Below, piece after piece: positions 53,624-63,628 of a stretch of 64,000 nt of DNA (the stretch's first letter is position 1; every line of letters starts with the position of its first letter). Where the stretch lies: contig NZ_CP081943.1 in NCBI RefSeq assembly GCF_020423045.1, positions 744,001 through 808,000 on the forward strand, given 5' to 3'. The position numbers and the translations under genes were made by a program. Under the pieces are notes generated by a model. It was not told where the DNA came from. It was given only the letters and a program-made list of their open reading frames with translations, and made no database searches. This DNA is from Pseudomonas sp. MM213 (GTDB lineage Bacteria > Pseudomonadota > Gammaproteobacteria > Pseudomonadales > Pseudomonadaceae).

Positions 53624-56257
53624 ATGACTTCAAAGCGCACCTCCAATCCTCCTTCCGGCATGGTCAGGGTACGCGGGGCCCGTGAACACAACCTCAAGAA
53701 CATCGACGTCGATATCCCCCGTGATGCGCTGGTGGTGTTCACCGGCGTCTCCGGTTCCGGGAAGTCATCCCTGGCGTTTTCGACCCTGTACGCCGAAGCA
53801 CAACGCCGTTATTTCGAATCCGTGGCGCCGTATGCGCGGCGTCTGATCGACCAGGTCGGTGTGCCGGATGTCGACTCCATCGAAGGCCTGCCGCCAGCGG
53901 TCGCCTTGCAACAACAACGGGGTACGCCGAGCACGCGGTCTTCGGTGGGCAGCGTGACCACGTTGTCGAGCCTGATCCGCATGCTGTATTCGCGCGCCGG
54001 CAGCTATCCGCCGGGGCAACCGATGCTCTACGCCGAAGACTTTTCACCGAACACGCCCCAGGGCGCCTGCCCTGAATGTCATGGTTTGGGCCGGGTCTAT
54101 GAAGTCACCGAAGCGCTGATGGTCCCGGACCCGAGCCTGACCATTCGCCAGCGCGCGGTCGCTTCCTGGCCCACGGCGTGGCAAGGACAGAACCTGCGGG
54201 ACATCCTCGTGACCATGGGCTACGACGTCGATAAACCCTGGCGCGACCTGCCGAAAAAGCTGCGCGACTGGATTCTTTTCACCGAAGAAACCCCGACCGT
54301 TCCGGTGTATGCCGGGCTCACACCCGAAGAAACCAAAGTCGCGCTCAAGCGCAACATGGAGCCGAGTTACCAGGGCACCTTCACCGGTGCCCGGCGCTAC
54401 ATCCTGCACACGTTCACCCATTCGCAAAGTGCACTGATGAAGAAGCGCGTCTCGCAATTCATGCTCGGCAGCCCTTGCCCGCTGTGCGACGGCAAGCGCC
54501 TGAAACGCGAGGCGTTGTCGGTGACCTTTGCCGGTTATGACATCGGCGAGTTGGCGCAAATGCCGTTGCTGCAAGTGGCCGACGTATTGAAACCAGTGGC
54601 GGCGCACAGTTACCTCGACCAGGCCGATGAGGCGGGCGAGGTCCTGAGCCACGAGCAGACCCGCGAGGCCCGTGAGCAGCGAGTGGCCCACGGCGCCAGT
54701 GGTCACGCCCATGCACCGGATGTGCGCCACACGCCGAACCTGTCGGTGGAAAAACGCCTGGCTGCGCAACGCATCGCCCAGGATTTGCTGGAGCGGGTCA
54801 GCACGTTGACGGACCTGGGGCTCGGTTACCTGGCACTGGAGCGCAGCACGCCGACGTTGTCGTCCGGCGAATTGCAGCGCCTGCGTCTGGCGACGCAATT
54901 GGGTTCGCAGTTGTTCGGGGTAATTTACGTGCTGGACGAACCGTCGGCCGGTCTGCACCCGGCGGATAGCGAGGCGCTGTTCGAAGCCCTGCAACGTTTG
55001 AAAACTGCGGGCAACACGCTGTTTGTGGTCGAGCATGATCTGGAAACCATGCGCCGCGCCGACTGGCTGATCGATGTCGGGCCGGCGGCGGGCGAGCATG
55101 GCGGCCGGATTCTGTACAGCGGCCCACCACAGGGCCTGGCCGACGTGACGCACTCGCAGACCCGCGCCTACCTGTTCGCCGATCAGGTCAGGCTGCCGCG
55201 AGCCAGCCGCAAGCCAGCCGATTGGCTACGGCTGGAAGGCATCACTCGCAACAACCTGAATAACCTCAGCGTCGAGTTTCCGCTGGGCTGTTTCACCTCG
55301 GTGACCGGCGTGTCGGGTTCCGGTAAATCAAGCCTGGTCAGTCAGGCGTTGCTGGAACTGGTGGGCGCGCATCTCGGGCGCGCCGCCAGTGACAGCGAGG
55401 CAGAAGAGTTGAGCCTTGAGGACGATGCACCGCAAGTCAGTGGCGGTCAGGTCAGCGCAGGGCTGGAGTCGATCAAGCGGCTGGTGCAAGTCGATCAGAA
55501 ACCCATCGGCCGCACGCCGCGCTCTAACCTGGCGACTTACACCGGGCTGTTCGACAACGTGCGCAAACTCTACGCCGCCACGCCCGAAGCTCAAGCCAAA
55601 GGCTACGACGCCGGTCAGTTCTCCTTCAACGTCGCCAAGGGTCGCTGCCCGACCTGCGAAGGCGAGGGTTTTGTCAGCGTCGAATTGCTGTTCATGCCCA
55701 GCGTCTACGCGCCATGCCCGACTTGCCATGGTGCCCGTTACAACCCCGAGACGCTGGCGATTACCTGGCAGGGTTTGAGCATTGCGCAGGTATTGCAATT
55801 GACGGTGGATGAAGCGGTCGAAGTGTTTGCCGAGCAATCGGGTATTCGCCGCTCACTGGAAGTGCTGCGCGATATCGGCCTGGGTTACCTGCGGCTCGGC
55901 CAACCGGCGACCGAGTTGTCCGGCGGCGAAGCCCAACGCATCAAACTGGCCACCGAACTGCAACGCAACCAGCGCGGGGCAACGCTTTACGTGCTTGACG
56001 AACCCACCACCGGGTTGCACCCGCGGGATGTCGATCGCTTGCTCGAACAGTTGAACACGCTGGTGACGGCGGGGCACACGGTGATCGTCGTCGAACATGA
56101 AATGCGCGTGGTAGCCCAAAGTGACTGGGTGATCGACATCGGGCCGGGGGCCGGGGATCAGGGTGGCAAGATTGTGGTGGCGGGCCCGCCGCAGAAAGTC
56201 GCCAGCAGCAAAAAAAGCCGGACCGCGCCGTTCCTCGCCAGAACCCTCAATACGTAG
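53624..56257 (+). CDS. UvrA-like excinuclease ABC subunit homologue
   Basis: 877 residues with two ABC domains: Walker [10 protein letters not shown] near residues 41 and 562, signature [12 protein letters not shown] and [12 protein letters not shown], Zn-finger cysteines CPECHGLG and [19 protein letters not shown]. It is shorter than housekeeping UvrA (about 940) and has an unusual His/Ala-rich insert ([22 protein letters not shown]). This matches the UvrA2-like group linked to repair or drug tolerance. A housekeeping uvrA is expected elsewhere. Confidence 0.9.
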   Translation: MTSKRTSNPPSGMVRVRGAREHNLKNIDVDIPRDALVVFTGVSGSGKSSLAFSTLYAEAQRRYFESVAPYARRLIDQVGVPDVDSIEGLPPAVALQQQRGTPSTRSSVGSVTTLSSLIRMLYSRAGSYPPGQPMLYAEDFSPNTPQGACPECHGLGRVYEVTEALMVPDPSLTIRQRAVASWPTAWQGQNLRDILVTMGYDVDKPWRDLPKKLRDWILFTEETPTVPVYAGLTPEETKVALKRNMEPSYQGTFTGARRYILHTFTHSQSALMKKRVSQFMLGSPCPLCDGKRLKREALSVTFAGYDIGELAQMPLLQVADVLKPVAAHSYLDQADEAGEVLSHEQTREAREQRVAHGASGHAHAPDVRHTPNLSVEKRLAAQRIAQDLLERVSTLTDLGLGYLALERSTPTLSSGELQRLRLATQLGSQLFGVIYVLDEPSAGLHPADSEALFEALQRLKTAGNTLFVVEHDLETMRRADWLIDVGPAAGEHGGRILYSGPPQGLADVTHSQTRAYLFADQVRLPRASRKPADWLRLEGITRNNLNNLSVEFPLGCFTSVTGVSGSGKSSLVSQALLELVGAHLGRAASDSEAEELSLEDDAPQVSGGQVSAGLESIKRLVQVDQKPIGRTPRSNLATYTGLFDNVRKLYAATPEAQAKGYDAGQFSFNVAKGRCPTCEGEGFVSVELLFMPSVYAPCPTCHGARYNPETLAITWQGLSIAQVLQLTVDEAVEVFAEQSGIRRSLEVLRDIGLGYLRLGQPATELSGGEAQRIKLATELQRNQRGATLYVLDEPTTGLHPRDVDRLLEQLNTLVTAGHTVIVVEHEMRVVAQSDWVIDIGPGAGDQGGKIVVAGPPQKVASSKKSRTAPFLARTLNT

Positions 56258-56385
56258 CGCCAGGACGACGAACGGACACCGCTGGTCTGATAGGCGGTCG
56301 ACAGAACCCGCCAACCGAGGCCATTCTGATAGTTGGTGAACGCAATCGATCGCGTTTGCCACCGATCAACAAACGGAGGTGTTCC

Positions 56386-56619
56386 ATGCCGGTGCCACAC
56401 GACCTTTATCAGGATTTGAAACTTTCAAAGGAAGATATCCAGCAAAAACGCACCAAGGATCCGTTACTGGATTCACTGATCAACAAGTATTCGCAGGCGG
56501 ATGCCGAAGTGGTGAAGGCAGAGCAGGCCAAGTCCAGCGATGACTCAGTGAAGAAGCTCAAGGAGAAGCGCTTTCAGGTCAAGGAGAAGATCGTCCAACA
56601 GCTTCAGGTCCCGTCCTGA
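56386..56619 (+). CDS. Small helical protein, DUF465/YdcH-like
   Basis: 77 residues, very charged, with a good ACGGAGG ribosome-binding site. LLDSLINKYSQADAEVVKAEQAKSSDDSVKKLKEKRFQVKEKIVQQL matches the pattern of DUF465 proteins: a helix, a D-V-E turn and a Lys-rich coiled-coil helix. Function unknown. It stands alone between the UvrA-like gene and a REP doublet. Confidence 0.75.
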   Translation: MPVPHDLYQDLKLSKEDIQQKRTKDPLLDSLINKYSQADAEVVKAEQAKSSDDSVKKLKEKRFQVKEKIVQQLQVPS

Positions 56620-56697
56620 CGTGTCGCTCCCGAAAGGAAACCGACAACGCAGAACCCCATAGCGAAATGGATCCCCGTTAACTTTTGAACGACACCG

Positions 56698-56810
56698 AAC
56701 CTGTAGGAGCCGGCTTGCTGGCGATAGCGGTGTGTCATCCACCAATAGCGTTCGATGACACACCGCTATCGTCGGAGCGCCGCCCGCAGCAAGCCGGCTC
56801 CTACAGGTTA
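56698..56810. repeat. REP doublet with nested inner palindrome
   Basis: Outer REP units are inverted, and inside them CGATAGCGGTGTGTCATC and its exact complement form a second stem around about 14 bases. The right end runs into the stop codon of the SMP-30-like gene (56808-56810). Confidence 0.9.
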
Positions 56811-57908
56811 ATTGGGTGCTTGGGGCAACGCGGTGGCGAGCGGCAATCGCACCATGTGTCTGGCCTTCAACGAGCCGAAATACAACCACTCCCCATATTC
56901 ACGCACCGTGGTGATCGGTGAGTAGTTGCCGCTGCTGCCATCCTGCAGATTGGCGATCACCTTTCCCTCCAGATCCAGCCCCAGGACAAACCCGCGTTTC
57001 TCTATGGGTTTGGGCAGGACCGTCATCGCCCGCACAATCATCTTGCGCACGAAGGGATACGGCGCCGTGGCATCAAGCAGGGCGTTGCGCGGTGCATACA
57101 GCGCCACCCAGAAACGGTCCCGGCCATTGAACGCCAGGTTGTCCGGCAAGCCCGGCAAGTTGTCGATAAACAGATCGTGGGTGCCGGCCTTGGGTCCGCT
57201 CAGCCAGTAACGGCTGATGCGATAGGCGCCGGTCTCGTTCACCAGCACAAAGGCATCGTCCGGGCCCAGCGTCACGCCGTTGGCGAATTCCAGCTTATCC
57301 AGCAGGACCGTGGTTTTACCGGTCTGGAAGTCATAACGCAGCAAGCGACCGTCGCCGCCATGCTCGATGATCGCGTCGCCATCGCTGCCATAGCCGAAGC
57401 GGCTGGAAGCATCGCTGAAATAGGCGTAGTGCCCCGACTTGTCGATGACCACGTCATCAGTGAAACCGAAGGGCACGCTGTTGGCCTCTGTGGTCAATGG
57501 GATCAAGCGACCCTGGGCGTCCAGCGACAGCAAGCCCTTGATCCCGTCGGCGATCACCAGCAAACCATTGGGGTGACGCGCCAGGCCAAGCGGTCGGCCG
57601 CCGGTATCGGCCAGCACCTTGGTGGCTTCGCCGTCGAGGCTGGTACGGATCAGACTGCCGTCATGCAGGCCCGTAATGAGCGCATTGTTCTCCAGCAGCA
57701 ACGCTTCCGGCCCGTCGATATCCGCCGCGCCGACACGCTCCACACCTTTGAGGCGTTGATTGTCGGCGTAGGGGCCGCTGGTGAGGGACGGTGCCGGCGG
57801 CGGAGTCCAGGCCACCGGTTGCACCTTGGTCGGCATCAGCAGCAGAAAGGCCGCGATGGCCACGATCACCAACAACACGACATGACGAAACTTGACGGTT
57901 CGACTCAC
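56808..57908 (-). CDS. SMP-30/strictosidine-synthase-like beta-propeller protein
   Basis: 366 residues. One N-terminal membrane segment (VVLLVIVAIAAFLLLMPTKVQ), then a six-bladed propeller pattern: GPEALLLENNALITGLHDG, PLGLARHPNGLLVIADGIKGLL, GFTDDVVIDKSGHYAYFSDAS and LEFANGVTLGPDDAFVLVNETG. The fold is shared by lactonases, gluconolactonases and strictosidine synthases. Start overlaps the hydroxylase gene stop by 4 bp, so the pair is coupled; a lactone or sterol/lipid-derived substrate is inferred. Confidence 0.86.
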   Translation of the reverse strand: MSRTVKFRHVVLLVIVAIAAFLLLMPTKVQPVAWTPPPAPSLTSGPYADNQRLKGVERVGAADIDGPEALLLENNALITGLHDGSLIRTSLDGEATKVLADTGGRPLGLARHPNGLLVIADGIKGLLSLDAQGRLIPLTTEANSVPFGFTDDVVIDKSGHYAYFSDASSRFGYGSDGDAIIEHGGDGRLLRYDFQTGKTTVLLDKLEFANGVTLGPDDAFVLVNETGAYRISRYWLSGPKAGTHDLFIDNLPGLPDNLAFNGRDRFWVALYAPRNALLDATAPYPFVRKMIVRAMTVLPKPIEKRGFVLGLDLEGKVIANLQDGSSGNYSPITTVREYGEWLYFGSLKARHMVRLPLATALPQAPN

Positions 57909-59053
57909 GCGTTGGCTCCTGCGGCGGCCAGGTGTTTGTGTGCCATCTCGCGCAAGGCCTGCATCGATGCCGCCGACTCACGGTCAATGCGCCGCTTGAG
58001 CAGCAGTCGATTGGCGATGCGCATTGCCAGGCCGCTGAACTGATAGTCCAGGGTACGGACAAACCGCGTGCCATCGCCCTCGGCCGTGCATTCGTAAGTC
58101 ACCACCAGCGACAGTCCGTTGTCACCATGAGCCCGCGCGATCCAGCGGCGACCGGGCAGGTACTCGTCGACCACCCAGCTCAGATGCCCCTCGCGCCCGC
58201 CGGCGCGGATGTCTTCCTCGAACCGCGCCCCGGCATGCAGCGAGCCGCCCGGACCATCGACCTTGAGCGACGACGGGTGCCATTCGGGCCAACGGGTCAC
58301 GGTGCTGGCGTAGGCGAGCACGTCAATCGGGTTGCCGGCAATGTTGATCTGATGCTGCATGCTGGTCATGGGCGCTCTCGTCAGGTAGGTCGGCTCGGGC
58401 TCCCAATAGAGCGTGCCGAACAGGTAGTCCATCAGCGGAAAAACGATGTTGAAGTTGCGCTCCTGCATCAACTCGCGACGGTGATGCAGCTCATGCAGGC
58501 GGCGCATCTGGCGGATCCACGGCAAGCGTGTGACCGGGTTCTCGGGCGGCAGGTGCTCGCAGGCATGAAACACTTCATAAGTCAGGTAACCAAGGACCAG
58601 GCAGCCACCGAAAAGCCCGGCGACGTTGGCATCGAACTGCTCAAGCAGCCACCAGACGGGCAGGGTAATGACGAGCGTGTGCAGCACGATCAGCCACGCC
58701 GGAAACAGGATTACCCGCCAGTCACGGGCACTGTCGTAGGTCATGTGCCCGGGCGCAAAGAAGCTGTGATGGTCACCGGCGTGACGGGCATAGAACATCC
58801 GCGCGAAGCTCTTTTTGTGATGCCCCAGGTGGCGATGCACCATGTACACGCCAAAGTTGAAGAACAATAACGTCAGCGGCACCGCCAGCCATTCCAGCGG
58901 TTGCACCTGGTGCACAGTGCTCCAGAACAACGCGATGGCCAGCAAACCGAACAGCAGCACAAAGGCGCCGTGCAACCAGGGGTTGTAGAGGGGATGAATG
59001 TCTGCGCGATAGCGGTTGCGAAAAGCCTCGGTGGTCTGCCTCACTGCGGTCAC
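57905..59053 (-). CDS. Fatty-acid hydroxylase/sterol-desaturase fused to an SRPBCC lipid-binding domain
   Basis: 382 residues. The N-terminal half has membrane helices and di-iron histidine motifs: HRHLGHHKK, HAGDHHSFF, HACEH and HELHHRR. The C-terminal half from about residue 230 (MQHQINIAGNPIDVLAYASTVTRWPEWHPSSLKV) is an SRPBCC/START-like domain that binds hydrophobic ligands. The fusion places a lipid-binding cup next to an integral membrane oxidase. It is coupled to the propeller gene and lies 97 bp downstream of a LysR gene. Confidence 0.88.
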   Translation of the reverse strand: MTAVRQTTEAFRNRYRADIHPLYNPWLHGAFVLLFGLLAIALFWSTVHQVQPLEWLAVPLTLLFFNFGVYMVHRHLGHHKKSFARMFYARHAGDHHSFFAPGHMTYDSARDWRVILFPAWLIVLHTLVITLPVWWLLEQFDANVAGLFGGCLVLGYLTYEVFHACEHLPPENPVTRLPWIRQMRRLHELHHRRELMQERNFNIVFPLMDYLFGTLYWEPEPTYLTRAPMTSMQHQINIAGNPIDVLAYASTVTRWPEWHPSSLKVDGPGGSLHAGARFEEDIRAGGREGHLSWVVDEYLPGRRWIARAHGDNGLSLVVTYECTAEGDGTRFVRTLDYQFSGLAMRIANRLLLKRRIDRESAASMQALREMAHKHLAAAGANA

Positions 59054-59150
59054 CTGTGGTTATTGTTGTCCCAGCAGATTAGACGATCCCGCCGTGCAAG
59101 GCGGACCGAAGCTTGAGGACACAAACGCCATGATCCGGTGTAAAGCGGAC

Positions 59151-60014
59151 TCAGGTCAGCGGGTTCCAGCGTTGCGACCAGTCTTCATCGGACTGGATGA
59201 CTTGACGCAGCAGGTCGAAGGCCCGTTGCAGGGTTGCCGAGTCGCGGTCGCGGGAATAGACCAGGTAGGTCGGGTAGCTGAATTCCGGGGCCTTGGGCAC
59301 CTGTTCCAGTACGCCGCTTTCCAGATAACTCTGCACCACGCGGGTACGGAAATAGCCACTGCCGCCGTTTTCAAGGATGTATTGCAAGCCCAGCGGGCCG
59401 AGGTTGAAGCTCAGGGCAGCCTTGGCTTTTTCCGGTAGGGCCGCATCGTGCTGGCGACGGAAATCCGGGCCCCAGTCAATGTAGACATAGGGATCGGGTT
59501 TACCGGGAAACCGCACGAGGACCAGTTTTTCCTCCAGCACCTGTTCGACTTGCAGGCGCGGCCAGTACTCCGGTTGGTAGACCAGCGCCGCGTCCAACAC
59601 CCCCAGTTCCAGTTGGCGCAGCAGGTTTTCGCCGTCGCGGATCTCCATGCGCAGCGCGTGGCTGGGAATCTTCTCCCGCAGCTCGCCGGCCCAACTGAGC
59701 ATCAACGGGTTGCACAGGCTGACTTCGCCACCGATGTGCAATACGTCGTGGTAACCCTCAGGCAACGGCAAGTCCCGTCGTGCGGCGTCCCAGGTTTCGA
59801 CCAGTTGATTGGCGTACACCACAAATGCTTCGCCGTTCGGGGTCAGACGGGCACCGGCGCGGTTGCGCACGAACAGTGTGCTGCCCAGTTGGCTTTCGAG
59901 TTTCTGCACGCGTGCGGTGATCGCGGTCTGGGTGACGTGGAGTTTTTCAGCGGCCGCGGCGAGGCTGCCGTGGCGGACGATTTCCAGAAAGGTGCGGGCG
60001 AGGTCGATGTCCAT
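59151..60014 (-). CDS. LysR family transcription regulator
   Basis: 287 residues. Helix-turn-helix at the start (TFLEIVRHGSLAAAAEKLHVTQTAITARVQKLESQLGSTLFVRNRAGARLTPNG) and a periplasmic-binding-like effector domain. It lies upstream of the hydroxylase/propeller pair on the same strand, so co-transcription or regulation of the pair is possible. Its upstream side is composite repeat C. Confidence 0.9.
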   Translation of the reverse strand: MDIDLARTFLEIVRHGSLAAAAEKLHVTQTAITARVQKLESQLGSTLFVRNRAGARLTPNGEAFVVYANQLVETWDAARRDLPLPEGYHDVLHIGGEVSLCNPLMLSWAGELREKIPSHALRMEIRDGENLLRQLELGVLDAALVYQPEYWPRLQVEQVLEEKLVLVRFPGKPDPYVYIDWGPDFRRQHDAALPEKAKAALSFNLGPLGLQYILENGGSGYFRTRVVQSYLESGVLEQVPKAPEFSYPTYLVYSRDRDSATLQRAFDLLRQVIQSDEDWSQRWNPLT

Positions 60015-60077
60015 GGGGCGGCCGGTGCGGGAGGTGTGGGCATTGTAAACGGATACTGTGGGGCTCTCATTTTTTGA

Positions 60078-60978
60078 TGGTGTACATATCCGTTTTTTTG
60101 GTTACGGCCGCTATTGGTTTCGCTTTTACAGCGAGTCACTTGGAGAAGCGCCAAGTAACCAAGCGCTCTTGCCCCTTTCGTTCGGTGCCTCGCTAATGCT
60201 CGGCATGCCCTCGCTCCGGTCCTGCTCCGTGGGCCCGCCGCCATCGGCCATCCATGGCCGGGGGCGGCTAACCCGGCATCCATGCCGGGTTGCCCACTGC
60301 GCAGAACCTCCACTCGGCCTCTCGAGGGGGCGCTCAGATCAAAAGCGGAAGGCGAGCTAACGCTCGGCCTGATGAGTGGTGAAAAGCAAAAGCGCACACG
60401 ATTCCCTGTAGGAGCGAGGCTTGCCCGCGAAAAACGACCGGACAACGCGTTCATTCAGACACCCCGCGTTATCGTTGGCGTCCATCGCCAGCAAGCTGGC
60501 TCCTACAAAGGAAATGCATATGTATTTGGATAAATACGATCAACTGTAGGAGCCGGCTTGCTGCGGGCGGCGTTCCGACGATAGCGGTGGGTCATCCAAC
60601 ATATTTATTGACTGAACGTACGCCATCGCCAGCAAGCCGGCTCCTACAGGGGAATGCGTACGAGCAAAGAACCAGGTCGGCTGGCAGGCCGCCTCGCTTT
60701 GGCTTTGGTTTTTGATCTTGATCTGCCCCGTCGGAAGGCCGAGCGCAGGTTCTGCGCAGTGGGCAACCCGGCATGGATGCCGGGTTAGCCGCCCCCGGCC
60801 ATGGATGGCCGATGGCGGCGGGCCCACGGAGCAGGACCGGAGCGAGGGTATGCCGAGCTTTAGCGAGGCACCGTACGTCAGGGGCGCGGGCGCTTGGTTA
60901 CTTGGCGCTTTTCCAAGTAACCCGCTGTAAAAGCGGAACCAATAGCCGCCGTCACCCCAGTAATGGATATGTACACCA
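60078..60978. repeat. Composite inverted-arm repeat, copy C, with perfect 14-bp terminal inverted repeats
   Basis: TGGTGTACATATCC (60078-60091) and its exact complement (60965-60978) bound a 901-bp element. The left arm shares about 230 bp with copies A and B; the right arm (about 60740-60940) repeats part of it inverted. Inside are two REP doublets of different classes (60404-60511 and 60543-60650). It fills the 1080-bp gap between LysR and the YtcJ-like gene; no credible gene was found in it. Confidence 0.92.
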
Positions 60979-61007
60979 GCAAAAAAAATTCGTCGCCTGA
61001 CACGCAG

Positions 61008-61035
61008 CCATCGCTGGCAAGCCAGCTCCTACAGG
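61008..61035. repeat. Single REP unit
   Basis: CCATCGCTGGCAAGCCAGCT followed by CCTACAG, an unpaired REP just outside composite repeat C. Confidence 0.75.
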
Positions 61036-61094
61036 GTCCAGGGTGAGCCCCGTGAGAGCAACGTCAATCTCAGGCCAGGCTTTCGCCGTTCAAA

Positions 61095-63053
61095 TCAAAA
61101 CGCAAAACACGAACAACCAAACGCCCCCCAAAATCCCTGAAAATCACTAACCGGCGCCGAAGACAACCGCGCTCGCTCATGGCTATGGGCATGCACGGCG
61201 CAAGCCCCGACACACTGATGAACCTGCGCCGTCATCGGCGCCAACGGTTTCCAATGGCCCGGCACGTTCACCACCGGTGACCACTCCGGCACCACCGGTA
61301 CAGGCGGCGGCCCGAGTTTCTCGAACTCGGCGGTGCCATAGACAATCTTGCCGTCGACAATCGTCAGCACCGACTCGATCCATTTGACCGCTTCATCCTC
61401 GATGTGGAAATAGTCCGCCGACAGCGCAATCAGGTCTGCCAGTTGCCCGACCTTGATCTGGCCTTTCTTGCCCTGCTCGGAAGAGAACCAGGCGCTGCCG
61501 TGGGTGAACAATTCCAGCGCCGTGTCGCGGCTCAAGCCTTGCGGATACAACGTCAGACCACCGACGGTTCGGCCGCTGACCAGCCAATACATCGAAGTCC
61601 AGGGGTTGTAGCTCGACACCCGCGTGGCGTCGGTGCCGGCACCGACCGGTACACCTTCGGCGAGCATACGCGCGATGGGTGGTGTGTGTTCGGCAGCCTT
61701 GGCGCCGTAGCGGTCGACGAAGTACTCGCCTTGAAAGGCCATGCGGTCCTGAATCGCAATGCCGCCGCCCAAGGCTTTGACGCGCTCGATGTTCTGCGGG
61801 GTGATGGTTTCGGCGTGGTCGAAAAACCATGGCAAACCGTCGAACGGGATGTCGCGATTGACCTTCTCGAACACGTCGAGCATGCGGCTGATGGATTCGT
61901 TGTACGTGGCGTGCAGGCGGAATGGCCAACGCTGCTCCACCAGATGCCGGACCACTGGCTCCAGTTCCTGCTCCATGGTTTGCGGCAGGTCCGGGCGTGG
62001 TTCCAGGAAGTCTTCGAAATCCGCCGCCGAAAACACCAGCATTTCCCCGGCACCGTTGTGCCGCAGGAAATCGTCGCCCTGGCCGTAATGCGACGTGCCG
62101 GTCCAGTTTTTGAAGTCAGTCAGCTCTTCCTTGGGTTTCTGCGTGAACAGGTTATAGGCGATCCGCACCGTCAGCTGTTGGTCTTTGGCCAGTTGCTGGA
62201 TCACCTGATAGTCGTCCGGATAATTCTGATAACCACCGCCGGCGTCGATGGCGCTGGTGACGCCGAGGCGATTGAGTTCGCGCATGAATTGTCGGGTCGA
62301 GTTGACCTGGTACTCCAGCGGTAGTTTCGGACCCTTGGCCAGGGTCGAATACAGAATCATCGCGTTAGGGCGCGCGATCAACATGCCGGTCGGGTCGCCG
62401 TTGGCATCTCGCTGGATTTCACCGCCCGGCGGGTTCGGTGTGTCGCGGGTGTAGCCGACCACTTTCAACGCGGCGCGGTTGAGCAGGGCGCGGTCGTAGA
62501 GGTGCAGCACGAACACCGGCGTATCCGGCGCGGCTTTGTTCAGTTCATCAATCGTCGGCAGGCGCTTTTCGGCGAACTGGAATTCGTTCCAGCCGCCGAC
62601 CACCCGTACCCATTGCGGCGTGGGTGTACGGTCGGCCTGATCCTTGAGCATCCGCAAGGCATCGACCAAGGACGGCACGCCTTCCCAGCGTAACTCAAGG
62701 TTGTAATTCAAGCCGCCACGGATCAAGTGCAGGTGCGAGTCATTGAGGCCGGGAATCACCGTGCGACCGTGCAGATCAATAATTTGCGTGCCGGGACCTT
62801 GCAGGGCCATGGCCTGAGCGTCGCTGCCGACCACCACGAAGCGTCCGTCCTTGATCGCGACGGCACTGGCCTGGGGTTTCTTGCGATCGACGGTGTGCAG
62901 GCGTCCGTTGTACAGAATGAGGTCGGCCGGGGCATCTGGCATGGTTTTACTCCCTGCGATTAGCGGGCTGATCCAGGCGCCGACGGCACCTGCCGTAAGG
63001 CCTTGCAGTACACGTCGACGGTTGAAACCGTCGTGCTCGTCAGGTGGGCTCAT
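61095..63053 (-). CDS. Exported YtcJ-like metal-dependent amidohydrolase
   Basis: 652 residues from the ATG at 63051-63053, chosen because GCGGAGAA lies upstream and it directly precedes a Tat-like signal (GFNRRRVLQGLTAGAVGAW). Amidohydrolase motifs: GLNDSHLHLIRGG (HxH), PWFFDHAETITPQ, GAGTDATRVSSYNPW and LADLIALSADYF. The C-terminal tail is unusual: after VNVPGHWKP it has a Cys/His-containing stretch (CVGACAVHAHSH) and ends in CSCFAF. Substrate unknown. Confidence 0.87.
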   Translation of the reverse strand: MSPPDEHDGFNRRRVLQGLTAGAVGAWISPLIAGSKTMPDAPADLILYNGRLHTVDRKKPQASAVAIKDGRFVVVGSDAQAMALQGPGTQIIDLHGRTVIPGLNDSHLHLIRGGLNYNLELRWEGVPSLVDALRMLKDQADRTPTPQWVRVVGGWNEFQFAEKRLPTIDELNKAAPDTPVFVLHLYDRALLNRAALKVVGYTRDTPNPPGGEIQRDANGDPTGMLIARPNAMILYSTLAKGPKLPLEYQVNSTRQFMRELNRLGVTSAIDAGGGYQNYPDDYQVIQQLAKDQQLTVRIAYNLFTQKPKEELTDFKNWTGTSHYGQGDDFLRHNGAGEMLVFSAADFEDFLEPRPDLPQTMEQELEPVVRHLVEQRWPFRLHATYNESISRMLDVFEKVNRDIPFDGLPWFFDHAETITPQNIERVKALGGGIAIQDRMAFQGEYFVDRYGAKAAEHTPPIARMLAEGVPVGAGTDATRVSSYNPWTSMYWLVSGRTVGGLTLYPQGLSRDTALELFTHGSAWFSSEQGKKGQIKVGQLADLIALSADYFHIEDEAVKWIESVLTIVDGKIVYGTAEFEKLGPPPVPVVPEWSPVVNVPGHWKPLAPMTAQVHQCVGACAVHAHSHERARLSSAPVSDFQGFWGAFGCSCFAF

Positions 63054-63175
63054 GCAGTGTTCTCCGCTCGGTTCTTTCATAGAAGAAAAAGGGGACAGAA
63101 CAGCCGATGTCTGACGCATGCGGCCAGAAGGAATATAGACCGCAAATTCACCGACAGCCGTTTTCCAAAGGTGAA

Positions 63176-63210
63176 AAACGACGAATCCCGCCACAAGGGG
63201 CGGGATTCGT
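63176..63210 (-). terminator. Intrinsic terminator of the SCP2-domain gene
   Basis: A 12-bp perfect stem (ACGAATCCCGCC with its complement) around 6 bases, followed on the minus strand by CGTTTTTC. A second hairpin (GGCTCCC/GGGAGCC, 63224-63243) lies between it and the stop codon. Confidence 0.8.
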
Positions 63211-63249
63211 ATGCAACCAGAGAGGCTCCCGAGCGCGGGAGCCGCCGTC

Positions 63250-63564
63250 TTAGCTTGGGAACAGCTCGGACAGTTTCATGGCCAGCATCATGTCGCCTTC
63301 AGCGCGCAGTTTGCCGCCCATGAACGCTTGCATGCCGTCGGTCGAACCGTCAACGATGCCTTCCAGGGTTTCGCCGTCCATCACCAGAGTGACCTGGGCG
63401 TCCGGGTTTTCGCCTTCTTGCAGTTCGCAGGTGCTGTTCTTGACGATCAGCGAGAAGTTCTTGGTGTCGTCGATGCGGAAACCGAAAACCAGGTCCAGGC
63501 CTGCAGCAGCGGCTGGGTTGAACTTGGCTTTCATTGCTTGTACGGCATCAGCTACGGAGGTCAT
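63250..63564 (-). CDS. SCP2 sterol-carrier-like domain protein
   Basis: 104 residues, one domain. KAKFNPAAAAGLDLVFGFRIDDTKNFSLIVKNSTCEL and AQVTLVMDGETLEGIVDGSTDGMQAFMGGKLRAEGDMMLAMKL match SCP2 proteins, which hold a fatty acyl or sterol ligand in a hydrophobic tunnel. Soluble and cytosolic. Its own terminator follows. Confidence 0.9.
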   Translation of the reverse strand: MTSVADAVQAMKAKFNPAAAAGLDLVFGFRIDDTKNFSLIVKNSTCELQEGENPDAQVTLVMDGETLEGIVDGSTDGMQAFMGGKLRAEGDMMLAMKLSELFPS

Positions 63565-63628
63565 GGTTCGATCCTTTCTTGGGTAATTAGAGCTGGGTGA
63601 TTACAGCCAGGGTCACAATAGTCCGGAC

